Source of the DNA: CALXOD01 sp964402715
Lineage (GTDB): Bacteria > Verrucomicrobiota > Lentisphaeria > Victivallales > Victivallaceae
DNA length: 40,136 nt
Assembly: GCA_964402715.1 (NCBI GenBank)
Contig: CAYODJ010000021.1
Coordinates: 1 to 40,136 of the forward strand
Direction of reading: 5' to 3'
Position numbers and translations under genes: made by a program. This document shows positions 31,443-40,082 of the stretch, in pieces (positions within the stretch are counted from its first letter, which is position 1; the number at the start of each line of letters is the position of its first letter). The notes beneath the pieces were generated by a model that was given only the letters and a program-made list of their open reading frames with translations, did not search any database and was not told the origin of the DNA.

Positions 31443-32372
31443 ATGGATGAAGACTTGTCGATGGCCGCCGTCGGCGGAATGCGTCCTCTTCTCTGTTCCG
31501 ATCTGCCTCTCTTCGCAAAAGCTTTCTCGATGCGGACAAGCCGCAGCTGCGAGTGCTCGTTCGCCAATCTGATACTGTGGCGGGATACCTACGACGAGGT
31601 TTTCTTCGAATACGCCGGCCGGATGGTGGTCGTGGAGAAGGCGACGCGCCTGATGCACTTTCCGATCGGCGAGGAGCTTCCGCCGAAAACCCTCGCCTCG
31701 CTGGCGGCGCGGCTGAAGCAGCTCGGCCTGTGCGACGGCGGCGTCTACGACGTGCCGGAAACATACTGGCTGACCCGCAGAGCGGAGTGCGCCGCCGATT
31801 TCGAAGCGGCAACCGACGAGGGAGCTTTCGACTACCTGTACGATCTGGAGAAACTCGCCGGACTGTCGGGACCGCTGCTGCGGAAGAAACGCAATCTGGT
31901 GCGGCAGTTCCACCGCGGCGGGACGGATATATGTTTCGAGGACATCACGGAGGACAATCTGGACGCGGTGCTGGATCTCGCCGGGACTCTGAACCGCAGA
32001 CTGCCTCCGTGCGATTTTCTGGAACACGAAGCCGCCGCTCTCGCCGCGGTGCGGAGGTATTTCCGCGAACTGCAGATGGGAGGACTGCTCCTGCTTGTGA
32101 AAGACACTCCGGTGGGATTCTCGCTGTACAGCCGCATAGACGACGACACGTGGGACATACATTTCGAGAAAGCCGACCATTCCGTCAAGGGCGCGTCGCA
32201 GGCTCTGACCGCGGAGCTGGCGAAGCGGCTGCTGGCGCGAGGAGGAAGCCTGATGAACAGGGAGCAGGACATGAACGAACCCGGACTCAGGCAGGCCAAG
32301 CGTTCGCTGGATCCGTGCGGCTACTTCCGCCGCGTGTTTCTGACGTTGAAACCGAAGCGAGACGGATCATGA
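31443..32372 (+). CDS. DUF2156 (phosphatidylglycerol lysyltransferase C-terminal-like) protein
   Basis: The 309-residue product matches the DUF2156 pattern: an N-terminal half with CSFANLILWRDTY, a central LLRKKRNLVRQFHR, and the C-terminal GASQALTAELAKRLL followed by NREQDMNEPGLRQAKRSLDP. This is a double-GNAT-like fold related to the C-terminal domain of MprF aminoacyl transferases. There is no membrane domain. Known relatives transfer amino acids from aminoacyl-tRNA to lipids, but for stand-alone DUF2156 proteins the function is unsettled. AAGG lies 7 nt before the ATG. The gene is 8 bp after mreB and overlaps the next gene by 4 bp, so a link to the cell envelope is plausible. Confidence 0.88.
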   Translation: MDEDLSMAAVGGMRPLLCSDLPLFAKAFSMRTSRSCECSFANLILWRDTYDEVFFEYAGRMVVVEKATRLMHFPIGEELPPKTLASLAARLKQLGLCDGGVYDVPETYWLTRRAECAADFEAATDEGAFDYLYDLEKLAGLSGPLLRKKRNLVRQFHRGGTDICFEDITEDNLDAVLDLAGTLNRRLPPCDFLEHEAAALAAVRRYFRELQMGGLLLLVKDTPVGFSLYSRIDDDTWDIHFEKADHSVKGASQALTAELAKRLLARGGSLMNREQDMNEPGLRQAKRSLDPCGYFRRVFLTLKPKRDGS

Positions 32373-33121
32373 CTGTGAACGCCCTGCTGATCGGCAAGAA
32401 CATCGAAGACATCCGCCCGCTGCTCGAAACCTACGGGTTCAGGTTCGACACAACGCATCGTCCCGACCTGATCGTCGCCCACGGCGGAGACGGGACGCTG
32501 CTGCAGGCCGAACGCGAATACCCTGGCATACCCAAGTTTCCGATCCGGGACGAACGGACCGCACCCCGCTGCCCGGAGCACGCCGCCGAGCTGCTGCTGG
32601 AGAAATTCCGCGGCGGGGAGATGCAGCTTTCGGCGCTGCCGAAAGTCGCCGGACGGCACGCGGAGAAGACCATTCTGGGAGTCAACGACGTCTTCATACA
32701 CAATCTTGATCGCGTCAGGGCTCTGCGGTACAGGGTGCGCATCGACGGCGAACTGTATGCGAAGGAGATCGTCGGCGACGGCGTCGGTCTGGCGTCGGTG
32801 CACGGGAGCACGGCGTACTACCGCAGCATCACCCACAGCGTTTTCCGCGTCGGCATCGGACTCGCTTTCAGCAACAGCACCGAGGAGGTAAGCCATCTGG
32901 TGCTGGACAGCGGGTCGCGTGTGATCATCGAAATCGTGCGCGGCCCGGGAGTCGTCGTCGCCGACAACGCGCCGGAATCGATCTCGATCCGCGACGGCGA
33001 CTCGATCGAGCTGTATCAGTCCGACTCGGTCGCCGAAATATACGCGCTGAAGGAGTTCATGTGCCCGAAATGCAGGGCTCTGCGCCATCCGAACAAACTA
33101 CCTTTCAAGGGTTTTTTCTGA
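32369..33121 (+). CDS. Divergent NAD kinase-like protein with a CxxC tail
   Basis: The 250-residue product has the NAD-kinase diacylglycerol-kinase-like core: HGGDGTLLQAE (38-48), LGVNDVFIHN (103-112) and GDGVGLASVHGSTAYYRS (136-152). The family normally has a TPTGSTAY block and a conserved NE; here they read SVHGSTAY and ND. The usual LGFL stretch after GGDGT is missing, replaced by GIPKFPIRD. The last 20 residues form an unusual tail with CPKC (232-235) and HPNKLPFKG. It may phosphorylate NAD or be a specialised relative. Start: the ATG overlaps the previous stop codon as ATGA, which fixes it. Confidence 0.8.
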   Translation: MTVNALLIGKNIEDIRPLLETYGFRFDTTHRPDLIVAHGGDGTLLQAEREYPGIPKFPIRDERTAPRCPEHAAELLLEKFRGGEMQLSALPKVAGRHAEKTILGVNDVFIHNLDRVRALRYRVRIDGELYAKEIVGDGVGLASVHGSTAYYRSITHSVFRVGIGLAFSNSTEEVSHLVLDSGSRVIIEIVRGPGVVVADNAPESISIRDGDSIELYQSDSVAEIYALKEFMCPKCRALRHPNKLPFKGFF

Positions 33122-33313
33122 GCGATGCGCCGGATCTCTTCAGAGGACGCCGGATTTTCATCCATGCAGGGGCGCCTCCCTGCCGCCGACGGGCGGAACT
33201 CCGGCGCGGACACCGTCGGCGCAGTTTCCCCCGGATCCGTCTGATCGCGGCCCGGCTTCGGAACGGCCTCGGAACAAAGTTCATCACTTCTTAGATTTAG
33301 GAAGGAGACGCAA

Positions 33314-34612
33314 ATGAATGTACTGGTGATCGGATCCGGCGGACGCGAACATGCGCTCGTGTGGAAACTGAAACAGTCCCCCCTGGCGGATAAAATCTAC
33401 TGTGCGCCCGGAAACGCGGGAATCGCGGAAGACGCCGAATGCGTCAACATCCGCGCGGACGAGCTGGACAGGCTTCTTGAATTCGCCAAGCGTCATGCGG
33501 TCGATCTGACGGTCGTCGGACCCGAGGCGCCGCTGTGCGCCGGAATAGCGGACCGCTTCCGCGCCGCCGGACTGACGATTTTCGGCCCGGACGCCGAGGC
33601 GGCGCGGCTGGAGGGCAGCAAGGACTACGCCAAGAGATTCATGCAGCGCCATGACATTCCGACCGCCAAATCAGTCACTTTCTCAGCATTCGCCCCTGCG
33701 GCCGAATACGTGCGTGAACGTTTCAGCTCCGGCGTCGGAAGCATCGTCGTCAAGGCGGACGGACTGGCCGCAGGCAAGGGCGTCCTGGTCGCCGGGAGCG
33801 CGGACAGCGCGATCACGTTCATCTCGGAATGCTTCGGCGGCTCGTTCGGGGACAGCGGCCGCACGGTGCTCGTCGAGGAATGCCTGTCCGGCGAGGAGGC
33901 CTCGATTCTGGCGCTGACCGACGGCAGAACCATCGTTCCGCTGGCGTCCTCGCAGGATCACAAGCGCGCCTACGATCACGACGCGGGGCCGAACACCGGC
34001 GGCATGGGAGCCTACTCCCCTGCTCCTGTCATAACCACGCGGATCATGTCGCAGATCAGGCGGACGATCCTGCAGCCGTTTCTCCGCGGCATCCAGGAGG
34101 AGAATCTGCTTTTCCGCGGCGTCATTTTCGTCGGCGTGATGGTGACCGAGCGCGGACCGAAAGTTCTGGAGTTCAATGTCAGGTTCGGCGATCCGGAGAT
34201 ACAGCCGATACTGCGACGCTTCGACGGCGACCTGCTGGACGTGCTGATGAAAACCGCGCAGGGACGGCTCGGCGACGCGGAATTCAGATGGTCCGCCGAC
34301 CATGCCGTTTCGGTGGTGATCGCATCAGGCGGCTATCCCGGCTCCTACGAGAAGAACTACCCCATATGCGGGCTGAAGGAGGCAGCAGCCACCGGAGCCG
34401 TGGTGTTCCACGCCGGAACGTCGGTGAGCAGCGGCGAAATCGTCAGCAGCGGCGGCCGCGTGCTGGGAGTCTCGGCGCGCGGCGGAACCATCCGCGACGC
34501 CGTCGACAGAGCCTACCGGGCGGTGGATCTCATCCATTTCAAGGACTGCTTCTGCCGCAGGGACATCGCCGCAAGGGCGCTGGCGAAAGAGGCTCTCCGC
34601 CGCGGGGAGTAG
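33314..34612 (+). CDS. purD: Phosphoribosylamine-glycine ligase (GAR synthetase)
   Basis: PurD joins glycine to 5-phosphoribosylamine with ATP, the second step of purine synthesis. The 432-residue product has normal length and motifs: VLVIGSGGREHALVWKL at the start, CAPGNAGIA, VVGPEAPLCAGI, SKDYAKRFM, the ATP-grasp KADGLAAGKGVLV, SQDHKRAYDHDAGPNTGGMGAYSPAP, and EFNVRFGDPEIQ with metal ligands. AAGGAG lies 6-7 nt before the ATG. It stands 192 bp after the NAD-kinase-like gene; I found no promoter in that gap, so it may be the last gene of the mreB transcript or have an unrecognised one. No other pur gene is present. Confidence 0.98.
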   Translation: MNVLVIGSGGREHALVWKLKQSPLADKIYCAPGNAGIAEDAECVNIRADELDRLLEFAKRHAVDLTVVGPEAPLCAGIADRFRAAGLTIFGPDAEAARLEGSKDYAKRFMQRHDIPTAKSVTFSAFAPAAEYVRERFSSGVGSIVVKADGLAAGKGVLVAGSADSAITFISECFGGSFGDSGRTVLVEECLSGEEASILALTDGRTIVPLASSQDHKRAYDHDAGPNTGGMGAYSPAPVITTRIMSQIRRTILQPFLRGIQEENLLFRGVIFVGVMVTERGPKVLEFNVRFGDPEIQPILRRFDGDLLDVLMKTAQGRLGDAEFRWSADHAVSVVIASGGYPGSYEKNYPICGLKEAAATGAVVFHAGTSVSSGEIVSSGGRVLGVSARGGTIRDAVDRAYRAVDLIHFKDCFCRRDIAARALAKEALRRGE

Positions 34613-34617
34613 ACTCC

Positions 34618-34682
34618 CGCAGGCGGCGGAACCGCATGGACATTCCATTTCCGGCGTGATCCGGAGCGTCCGTCCGCCTGCG
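34618..34682. repeat. 9-bp inverted repeat between convergent purD and ABC permease genes
   Basis: CGCAGGCGG (34618-34626) pairs with CCGCCTGCG (34674-34682) across 47 nt. It could form the base of a long stem at the shared 3' end of the two convergent transcripts. There is no T-tract. Confidence 0.35.
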
Positions 34683-34748
34683 CTCGCCGGCGCGGAGACG
34701 GAGCCATCCTTCCGCAAGCACGTCGGATCATGAGCGGAACACGACGTC

Positions 34749-35876
34749 TCAGCCCGCGACCGATCTGCGGAACCTGCGCAGGGCGACGAGGAAGTAGACG
34801 CATCCCAGGATGAACATCTGCATGAAAGTCTTCCAGACCTGGCCGAAGTCGACTCCGCGGAAGAGAATCGCCTTGCTGAATTCCACGAAATAGGTGGTCG
34901 GCGCGAACCGCATGATGAACTGGACGAACGCCGGCATGTTGGACTGCGAGGTGATTCCTCCGGAAAGAATCTGCATCGGCATGAGCACCAGAATCATCAG
35001 GATGCCGAGCTGCGGCATGTCCCGGGCGAAGCACGCCAGAAAGATTCCCAGCGAAGTCATCGCGAAAAGGTTGACCACCACACCGAGCATGAACAGCCAG
35101 AACGACCCGGCGATCGGAACTCCCAGCAAGACGTGAACCACCATCGTCAGCGAAAATCCCGTCACCACCAGCACCACCAGCGACATCGACCAGATCTTGG
35201 AGATCATTATCTCGATCGGCCTCACCGGGGTCACCATCAGATGCTCCAGCGTGCCCCGCTCCCGTTCCCTGATCAGCGCGGCGCCGGTCAGAATGAGCGC
35301 AATCATGGTGACGTTGTTGACGAGTTCGTTCACCGCGCCGGCCCATCCACTGACCAGGTTGGGATTGAACCGGTTGCGGATGACGAGATCGGCCTTCAGG
35401 ACCGGCTCCTCCTGCCGCGCACCCTCTCCCATGAAATCACTCACCTCGCGGTTTATGATCTGCTGAATGTAGCCGTTGCCCATGAACGCCTGGGACATGC
35501 GGGTCGCGTCCACGTTGACCTGAACCTCCGCCGTGTCCCCGGACATCACCTTTTCCTGAAACGAAGGTGGGAACACGACCACGAACGTGTAGCATCCCTC
35601 GGCCATCACCTGATCGATGTCCGCATGGGAGATCCTGTCGGGGCGGAGGAACATCGGAGGGATGAAAGCGTCGCCGACGCGTTTGCTCAAAGGAGATCCG
35701 TCATCGTCGACGATGGCGATGGCCGCGTTGGCGATGGTGTCCGGCGCCGATTTCGCACCAATGTAGACATTGGCGCTGAAGGCATACAAGATGAGAAGCG
35801 CCAGCAGCGGATCGCGGAACAGACCCGCTATCTCCTTCTTCCCCAGGCTGAAAATATGCCTAAGCGACTCCTTCAT
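34749..35876 (-). CDS. yhhJ: ABC-2 type transporter permease (YhhJ-like)
   Basis: A 375-residue permease with one N-terminal helix (about 22-38), a large outward domain (45-185) and five helices from about 187 to the C-terminus. The block LIRERERGTLEHLMVTPVRPIEIMISKI is the usual ABC-2 exporter signature before the second helix. It matches E. coli YhhJ in length and in genetic company. The start codon lies 3 bp after the RbbA-like gene's stop. With the ATPase/permease and HlyD-type protein it should form an export complex. The substrate is unknown. Confidence 0.88.
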   Translation of the reverse strand: MKESLRHIFSLGKKEIAGLFRDPLLALLILYAFSANVYIGAKSAPDTIANAAIAIVDDDGSPLSKRVGDAFIPPMFLRPDRISHADIDQVMAEGCYTFVVVFPPSFQEKVMSGDTAEVQVNVDATRMSQAFMGNGYIQQIINREVSDFMGEGARQEEPVLKADLVIRNRFNPNLVSGWAGAVNELVNNVTMIALILTGAALIRERERGTLEHLMVTPVRPIEIMISKIWSMSLVVLVVTGFSLTMVVHVLLGVPIAGSFWLFMLGVVVNLFAMTSLGIFLACFARDMPQLGILMILVLMPMQILSGGITSQSNMPAFVQFIMRFAPTTYFVEFSKAILFRGVDFGQVWKTFMQMFILGCVYFLVALRRFRRSVAG

Positions 35877-35879
35877 GAT

Positions 35880-38693
35880 TCAACGCTCCTGTTTCCTTTG
35901 CAGAAGAACGCCCAAACCGCCGATGACGGCAATCTCCGCGACGAGGATCAGAAACGGAACCGTCATGTCCGAGAAATGCAGACCTTTGTTGAACACGCCG
36001 CGGCTGATGAGCAGCATGTACGTCGTCGGATATATGCCGCCGATGATGCTGCTCAGGCTGCCGTCGTCGGGCAGAGGGTTGATCATACCGCAGAGCTGCG
36101 TAGCCGGCAGCATCGTCGCGATCAGCGTCAGGAAAATCACCGCTATCTGACTCCGCGCCACCGACGAGCAGAGCAGCCCCATGCCTGTCGACAGAATGCA
36201 GTAGACGAACAGGGACGCCAGGAGAAGCGGCACGCTCCCCTTGCAGGGCACTCCGAACAGAAACACCGACATCAGCACCAGCAGCACCGAGCTGGCGAAG
36301 GAGAAGAGCACGTACGCCAGCTGCTTGCCGAACAGGAATTCCGAACGTCGGACCGGCGTGACGTAAAGATTGATGATTGAACCCAGCTCCTTCTCGCGGA
36401 CCACCGACAGCGCGGCGAGAACGGAGGGGATCATCATCAGCAGTATCGGGATAACCGCCGGCACCATGGCCGGCAGGCTCAGGACATCCGGATTGTACAT
36501 GTAGCGGTTCTGTACGGACACCTGCGCCTGCCGGCGATCCGCATGACGCTGCTGCCACAGCGAGTGCACGCCCTGCGCATAGCCGCCGACCGTCTCGGCG
36601 GTGGAGGGCTCCCCGCCGTCGATCCAGTATCCGACCGACGGACTTCTCCCGCTCTGAACGTCGCGCCCGAACGACGGAGGAATCTCCACCACCATCTGCA
36701 GCTCGCCGCTCCTCATCCGGGCGTCGAGCTCCGCATGGCTGGACACGGGTTCGTGGACATTGAAGTAGCGCGGCGATCCGGACAGTCCGAGCAGGTACTC
36801 CTGACTCAGTCCGCTCTGATCCCAGTCGAGGAACGCGACGTCTATGTGCTCGACGTCCATGTTGATCCCGTAGCCTATCACCGCCATCAGGATGATCGCG
36901 CCGAACAGAGCCAGCGCCATGCGAATGCCGTCCCGCCGCAGTTCCAGCATCTCCCGCATGAAACATGTGCAGAACCGCCGCAAATCGAAAACATGCTCGC
37001 TGAAAAAGCTTTTTCGTCCCGCCGCGGCTCCGTCGCCGATCTCGGGCGCAGTCACGTCCGCGGCCGCGTCTCCGGACGCGGCGGGGGCGTCTCCCCCGGC
37101 GTCCTTCAGATAGCCTATGAAAGCATCCTCCAGCGTCGCCGCCGAACGCGCCGCGATCAGATCGGCGGGGGTTCCGCAGGCGAGAGAGCGGCCGGCATGC
37201 ATCAGCGAGATGCGGTCGCAGCGGGCGGCCTCGTTCATGAAGTGCGTCGTGATGAACACCGTCACCTTGTCGCGGCGCGAGATTTCTATGATCAGTTCCC
37301 AGAAGCTGTCTCTCGCGACCGGATCCACGCCGCTGGTCGGTTCGTCCAGAATCAGAATCTGCGGATTGTGGATCACCGCCGCCGCCAGCGACATGCGCTG
37401 TCTGATGCCCAGCGGCAGCTGCGCGGGGAGCCGGTTCGCCACGCCGGTGAGTCCGAACCGCTCCAGCATCGCGTCGACCCGTCCGGGGATCGCCCCGGGA
37501 TCAACGTCGTAGAGCTTCGCGTACAGCTCCAGATTCTGCCGGACCGTCAGCTCGTTGTAAAGCGAGAAGAGCTGCGTCATGTACCCGAGATGCTTCCTCG
37601 TTTCCAGCGACCCGCCGTCCACCGGCCTGCCGAACAGCTTCGCAACGCCTTCGGTGGCCGGCTGCAGACCGGTCAGCATGCGCATCGTGGTGGTCTTTCC
37701 GCAGCCGTTGGAGCCGAGGAACCCGAAGATCTCGCCGCGTCTTATCCTGAAATTGACATGATCGACAGCGACGAAGTCGCCGAACCGTTTGGTGAGCCCC
37801 TCCGCCTCGATGGAGATTTCCCCGTCGGTTTCGAGCGGGGGAACGGTCAGTTCATGATGCCCCTGACGCTTGGACTCCGGCAGAAGCCTGATGAAGGCGG
37901 CGTCCAGATCGGAGCACGAGGTCTTCCTCAGCAGTTCATCCGGAGTGCCGGTGTCGAGAACATGTCCGTCGTCCATGGCGACCAGCAGATCGAACCGCTG
38001 CGCCTCGTCCATGTAGGCGGTGGCGACAATCACGCTCAAATCGGGATGCTCCGTCCGGATGCTGTCGATGAGATCCCAGAACTGGCGGCGCGCGAGCGGA
38101 TCGACTCCGGTGGTGGGCTCGTCCAGTATCAGCAGCTCCGGATCATGGATCAGCGCGCAGCACAGCCCGAGCTTCTGCTTCATGCCGCCGGAGAGCTTGC
38201 CGGCGGGACGGTTCAGAAACGCGTAGAGTCCGGTGCTCCTGGTGAGCCGATCGATCCGCCGCCTCCGCTCCTCGGCTCCCTGACTGAAGAGCTTCGCGAA
38301 GAACTGGAGATTCTCCTCGACCGTCAGCGTGAAATACAGATTCTTGCCCAGCCCCTGCGGCATGTAGGCGATTTTCGGACAGATCCTGGCGCGGTGTTTC
38401 ACGTCCCGCATGCTGCCTCCGAGCACGTTCAGATCGCCCGTCTGCATGGCGTGGGAGCCGGAGATCAACGAAAGCAGCGTGGACTTGCCGACTCCGTCCG
38501 GACCTATGAGGCCGATCAGCTTGCGTTTCGGGAAAGAGAGCGTCACGCCGTCGATGCCGACGGCGCCGCCGTAGGACAGCGAAAGCCCGCAGCAGTCGGC
38601 CACCGTCGCGTCATGACGGACTTCAGTCGGCGTCTGCTGCATGTGCCGCGTCTCCGGAAAGAACTGCTGACGACCCGGATCCGCCGTGCTCAT
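35880..38693 (-). CDS. rbbA: Double-ATPase/permease fusion, RbbA (YhiH)-like
   Basis: A 937-residue protein with two ABC ATPase domains followed by an ABC-2 permease. ATPase 1 has Walker A GPDGVGKS (64-71), LSGGMKQKLGLCCAL and LILDEPTTGVDP. ATPase 2 has GSNGCGKTTT and LILDEPTSGVDP, but its signature reads LPLGIRQRMSL rather than LSGGQ, so one of the two ATP sites may be slow or regulatory. The permease part from about residue 600 has an outward domain and a REKELGSIINLYVTPVRRSEF block. E. coli RbbA has this architecture and has been reported to associate with ribosomes, though transport is the likelier job here. The ATG at 38693 overlaps the HlyD-type stop as ATGA, which fixes the start over a longer open frame. 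Confidence 0.92.
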   Translation of the reverse strand: MSTADPGRQQFFPETRHMQQTPTEVRHDATVADCCGLSLSYGGAVGIDGVTLSFPKRKLIGLIGPDGVGKSTLLSLISGSHAMQTGDLNVLGGSMRDVKHRARICPKIAYMPQGLGKNLYFTLTVEENLQFFAKLFSQGAEERRRRIDRLTRSTGLYAFLNRPAGKLSGGMKQKLGLCCALIHDPELLILDEPTTGVDPLARRQFWDLIDSIRTEHPDLSVIVATAYMDEAQRFDLLVAMDDGHVLDTGTPDELLRKTSCSDLDAAFIRLLPESKRQGHHELTVPPLETDGEISIEAEGLTKRFGDFVAVDHVNFRIRRGEIFGFLGSNGCGKTTTMRMLTGLQPATEGVAKLFGRPVDGGSLETRKHLGYMTQLFSLYNELTVRQNLELYAKLYDVDPGAIPGRVDAMLERFGLTGVANRLPAQLPLGIRQRMSLAAAVIHNPQILILDEPTSGVDPVARDSFWELIIEISRRDKVTVFITTHFMNEAARCDRISLMHAGRSLACGTPADLIAARSAATLEDAFIGYLKDAGGDAPAASGDAAADVTAPEIGDGAAAGRKSFFSEHVFDLRRFCTCFMREMLELRRDGIRMALALFGAIILMAVIGYGINMDVEHIDVAFLDWDQSGLSQEYLLGLSGSPRYFNVHEPVSSHAELDARMRSGELQMVVEIPPSFGRDVQSGRSPSVGYWIDGGEPSTAETVGGYAQGVHSLWQQRHADRRQAQVSVQNRYMYNPDVLSLPAMVPAVIPILLMMIPSVLAALSVVREKELGSIINLYVTPVRRSEFLFGKQLAYVLFSFASSVLLVLMSVFLFGVPCKGSVPLLLASLFVYCILSTGMGLLCSSVARSQIAVIFLTLIATMLPATQLCGMINPLPDDGSLSSIIGGIYPTTYMLLISRGVFNKGLHFSDMTVPFLILVAEIAVIGGLGVLLQRKQER

Positions 38694-39679
38694 TCCACCA
38701 ACCGCAGCGTCTTCGCCGGGGAATCGTTCCAGTCGGCGTCCGGCGTGAGCTTCACCCACGCCACTCCCGGCAGACCGGTCTTCATGTCGGATATGTACCT
38801 GCTGAGCAGCTCTGCGTTGAGACTCGCCTTGACGCGGAACATGAGCTTTTCACGCTCCACCTGGGTCTCGACGCTTTTCGGCGTGAACTGAGCCACGGGA
38901 TCGATGAAGGTTATCCTCGCGCCGATTGCGTACTGCGGGGCGGCGTCGAAAATCAGCCTGACCTCCGCCCCCATCTGAACCCGTCCGACGATGCTCGTCG
39001 GCAGGAAGAAAGTCATGTAGGAGTCGGTGAGATTGACCAGGTTCATCACCCTGCCGCCGCCGGAAAGCACCTCGCCCTCGTGCGCCAGCAGATACTGGAT
39101 GCGTCCGTCGTAGGCGGCGATCAGGACGCTGTCGGCGAGATCCGCGTTGATGCGCTGCAGCTCGGCCTTCTGCGCCTCCAATTTCCCCTCCGCGGCCAGG
39201 ACGCTGGCTTTCGCGTACTCAAGGTCGGCCCTGGCGTTGTTGTACGTGGTCTCCGCCTCGTCATAACCGCGCTGGCTGACCGCGTTGCTGCTGAGAAGCG
39301 AGCTCTGGCGCTTGAACTCCTTTTCGGCTCCGGAGAACGCGCTCTCCTTCTGCTTCACCGTCGCCCTGGCCATGGCGAGCTCCCCTTCCTGCACCTTGAT
39401 TTTCGCCAGCGTGGCGGCTTTGTCGGCCTCCAGCGAACTGGTCTGCATCTGAACCAGCTTATCCCCCCTCTTCACCAGATCCCCCTCCTTGACGAAGATC
39501 TTCTCGATCCGTCCGGACAGTTTCGACGAGACATACACCTCCGTCGCCTCCAGCCGGCCGTTGCCGCTGTAGAATTTCGGATGAAGCATTTCCTGACTGC
39601 GGCGGTAGTTCCAGCGGGCATAGACCGCGATGCCCGCGACGGCGACCAGTATCACTGCAACAATCGTCACTTTTTTCAT
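38690..39679 (-). CDS. HlyD-family membrane fusion protein (YhiI-like)
   Basis: A 329-residue periplasmic adaptor. One N-terminal helix (about 3-20) anchors it. Then come a lipoyl-like half (GRLEATEVYVSSKLSGRIEKIFVKEGDLVKRGDKLVQMQ), a long coiled coil rich in Ala, Lys and Glu (about 85-190), the second lipoyl half (DGRIQYLLAHEGEVLSGGGRVMNLV) and a beta-barrel. Such adaptors link inner-membrane ABC exporters to an outer-membrane channel; none is encoded here. The family start is the ATG at 39679 (MKKVTIVAVILVAVAG); the frame upstream is not protein-like. It is the first gene of the three-gene export operon and is translationally coupled to the next. Confidence 0.93.
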   Translation of the reverse strand: MKKVTIVAVILVAVAGIAVYARWNYRRSQEMLHPKFYSGNGRLEATEVYVSSKLSGRIEKIFVKEGDLVKRGDKLVQMQTSSLEADKAATLAKIKVQEGELAMARATVKQKESAFSGAEKEFKRQSSLLSSNAVSQRGYDEAETTYNNARADLEYAKASVLAAEGKLEAQKAELQRINADLADSVLIAAYDGRIQYLLAHEGEVLSGGGRVMNLVNLTDSYMTFFLPTSIVGRVQMGAEVRLIFDAAPQYAIGARITFIDPVAQFTPKSVETQVEREKLMFRVKASLNAELLSRYISDMKTGLPGVAWVKLTPDADWNDSPAKTLRLVE

Positions 39680-39794
39680 GATGCGGAGCTCTTCCCTTAA
39701 GTAATTTCCACGGCGGCGTCGAAATCCTGTTCGTCTAAAATACCCTCGCGAAGACCGGCCGACCGACGCGCGCGGCCGGAAATGATGCGGGATA
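39680..39794 (-). other. Leader of the export operon
   Basis: About 110 nt between the expected start site near 39788 and the HlyD-type ATG. A GGGAAGAG sequence lies 9-17 nt before the ATG and is the likely ribosome-binding site. Nothing else recognised. Confidence 0.35.
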
Positions 39795-39823
39795 AAGCTA
39801 GCATTGATTCGTCCTCTTGTCAA
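39795..39823 (-). promoter_or_regulatory. Promoter of the HlyD / RbbA / YhhJ operon
   Basis: Minus strand TTGACA (39818-39823, perfect) and TAGCTT (39795-39800) are 17 bp apart. Confidence 0.7.
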
Positions 39824-40082
39824 CATTGAATCGGCGGCAGGACGGACGGATATGGCGCCGCCCGCCGGCAGACGCCGGGGACGGCATGCGCCGGACCCGG
39901 ATCCGGCGGCGGAGAATTTCCGCGTAATTTTTCGGATCTCGGTCCGCGCCGCTGTGGAAATAACGGCGTCAAGATGTTAACGTATGACGCCGGAGCTTTC
40001 ACCCGCCGGAAAGACGGATGTTCCGGTCCGTTGGGGGAAAGAGTGCGCGGACGATCGCCCGCCGCAGCAAGTCATGACATGT
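39824..40082. other. Intergenic, nothing recognised
   Basis: About 260 bp between the export-operon promoter and the right terminal repeat. No gene, RNA or promoter is supported. Confidence 0.35.
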
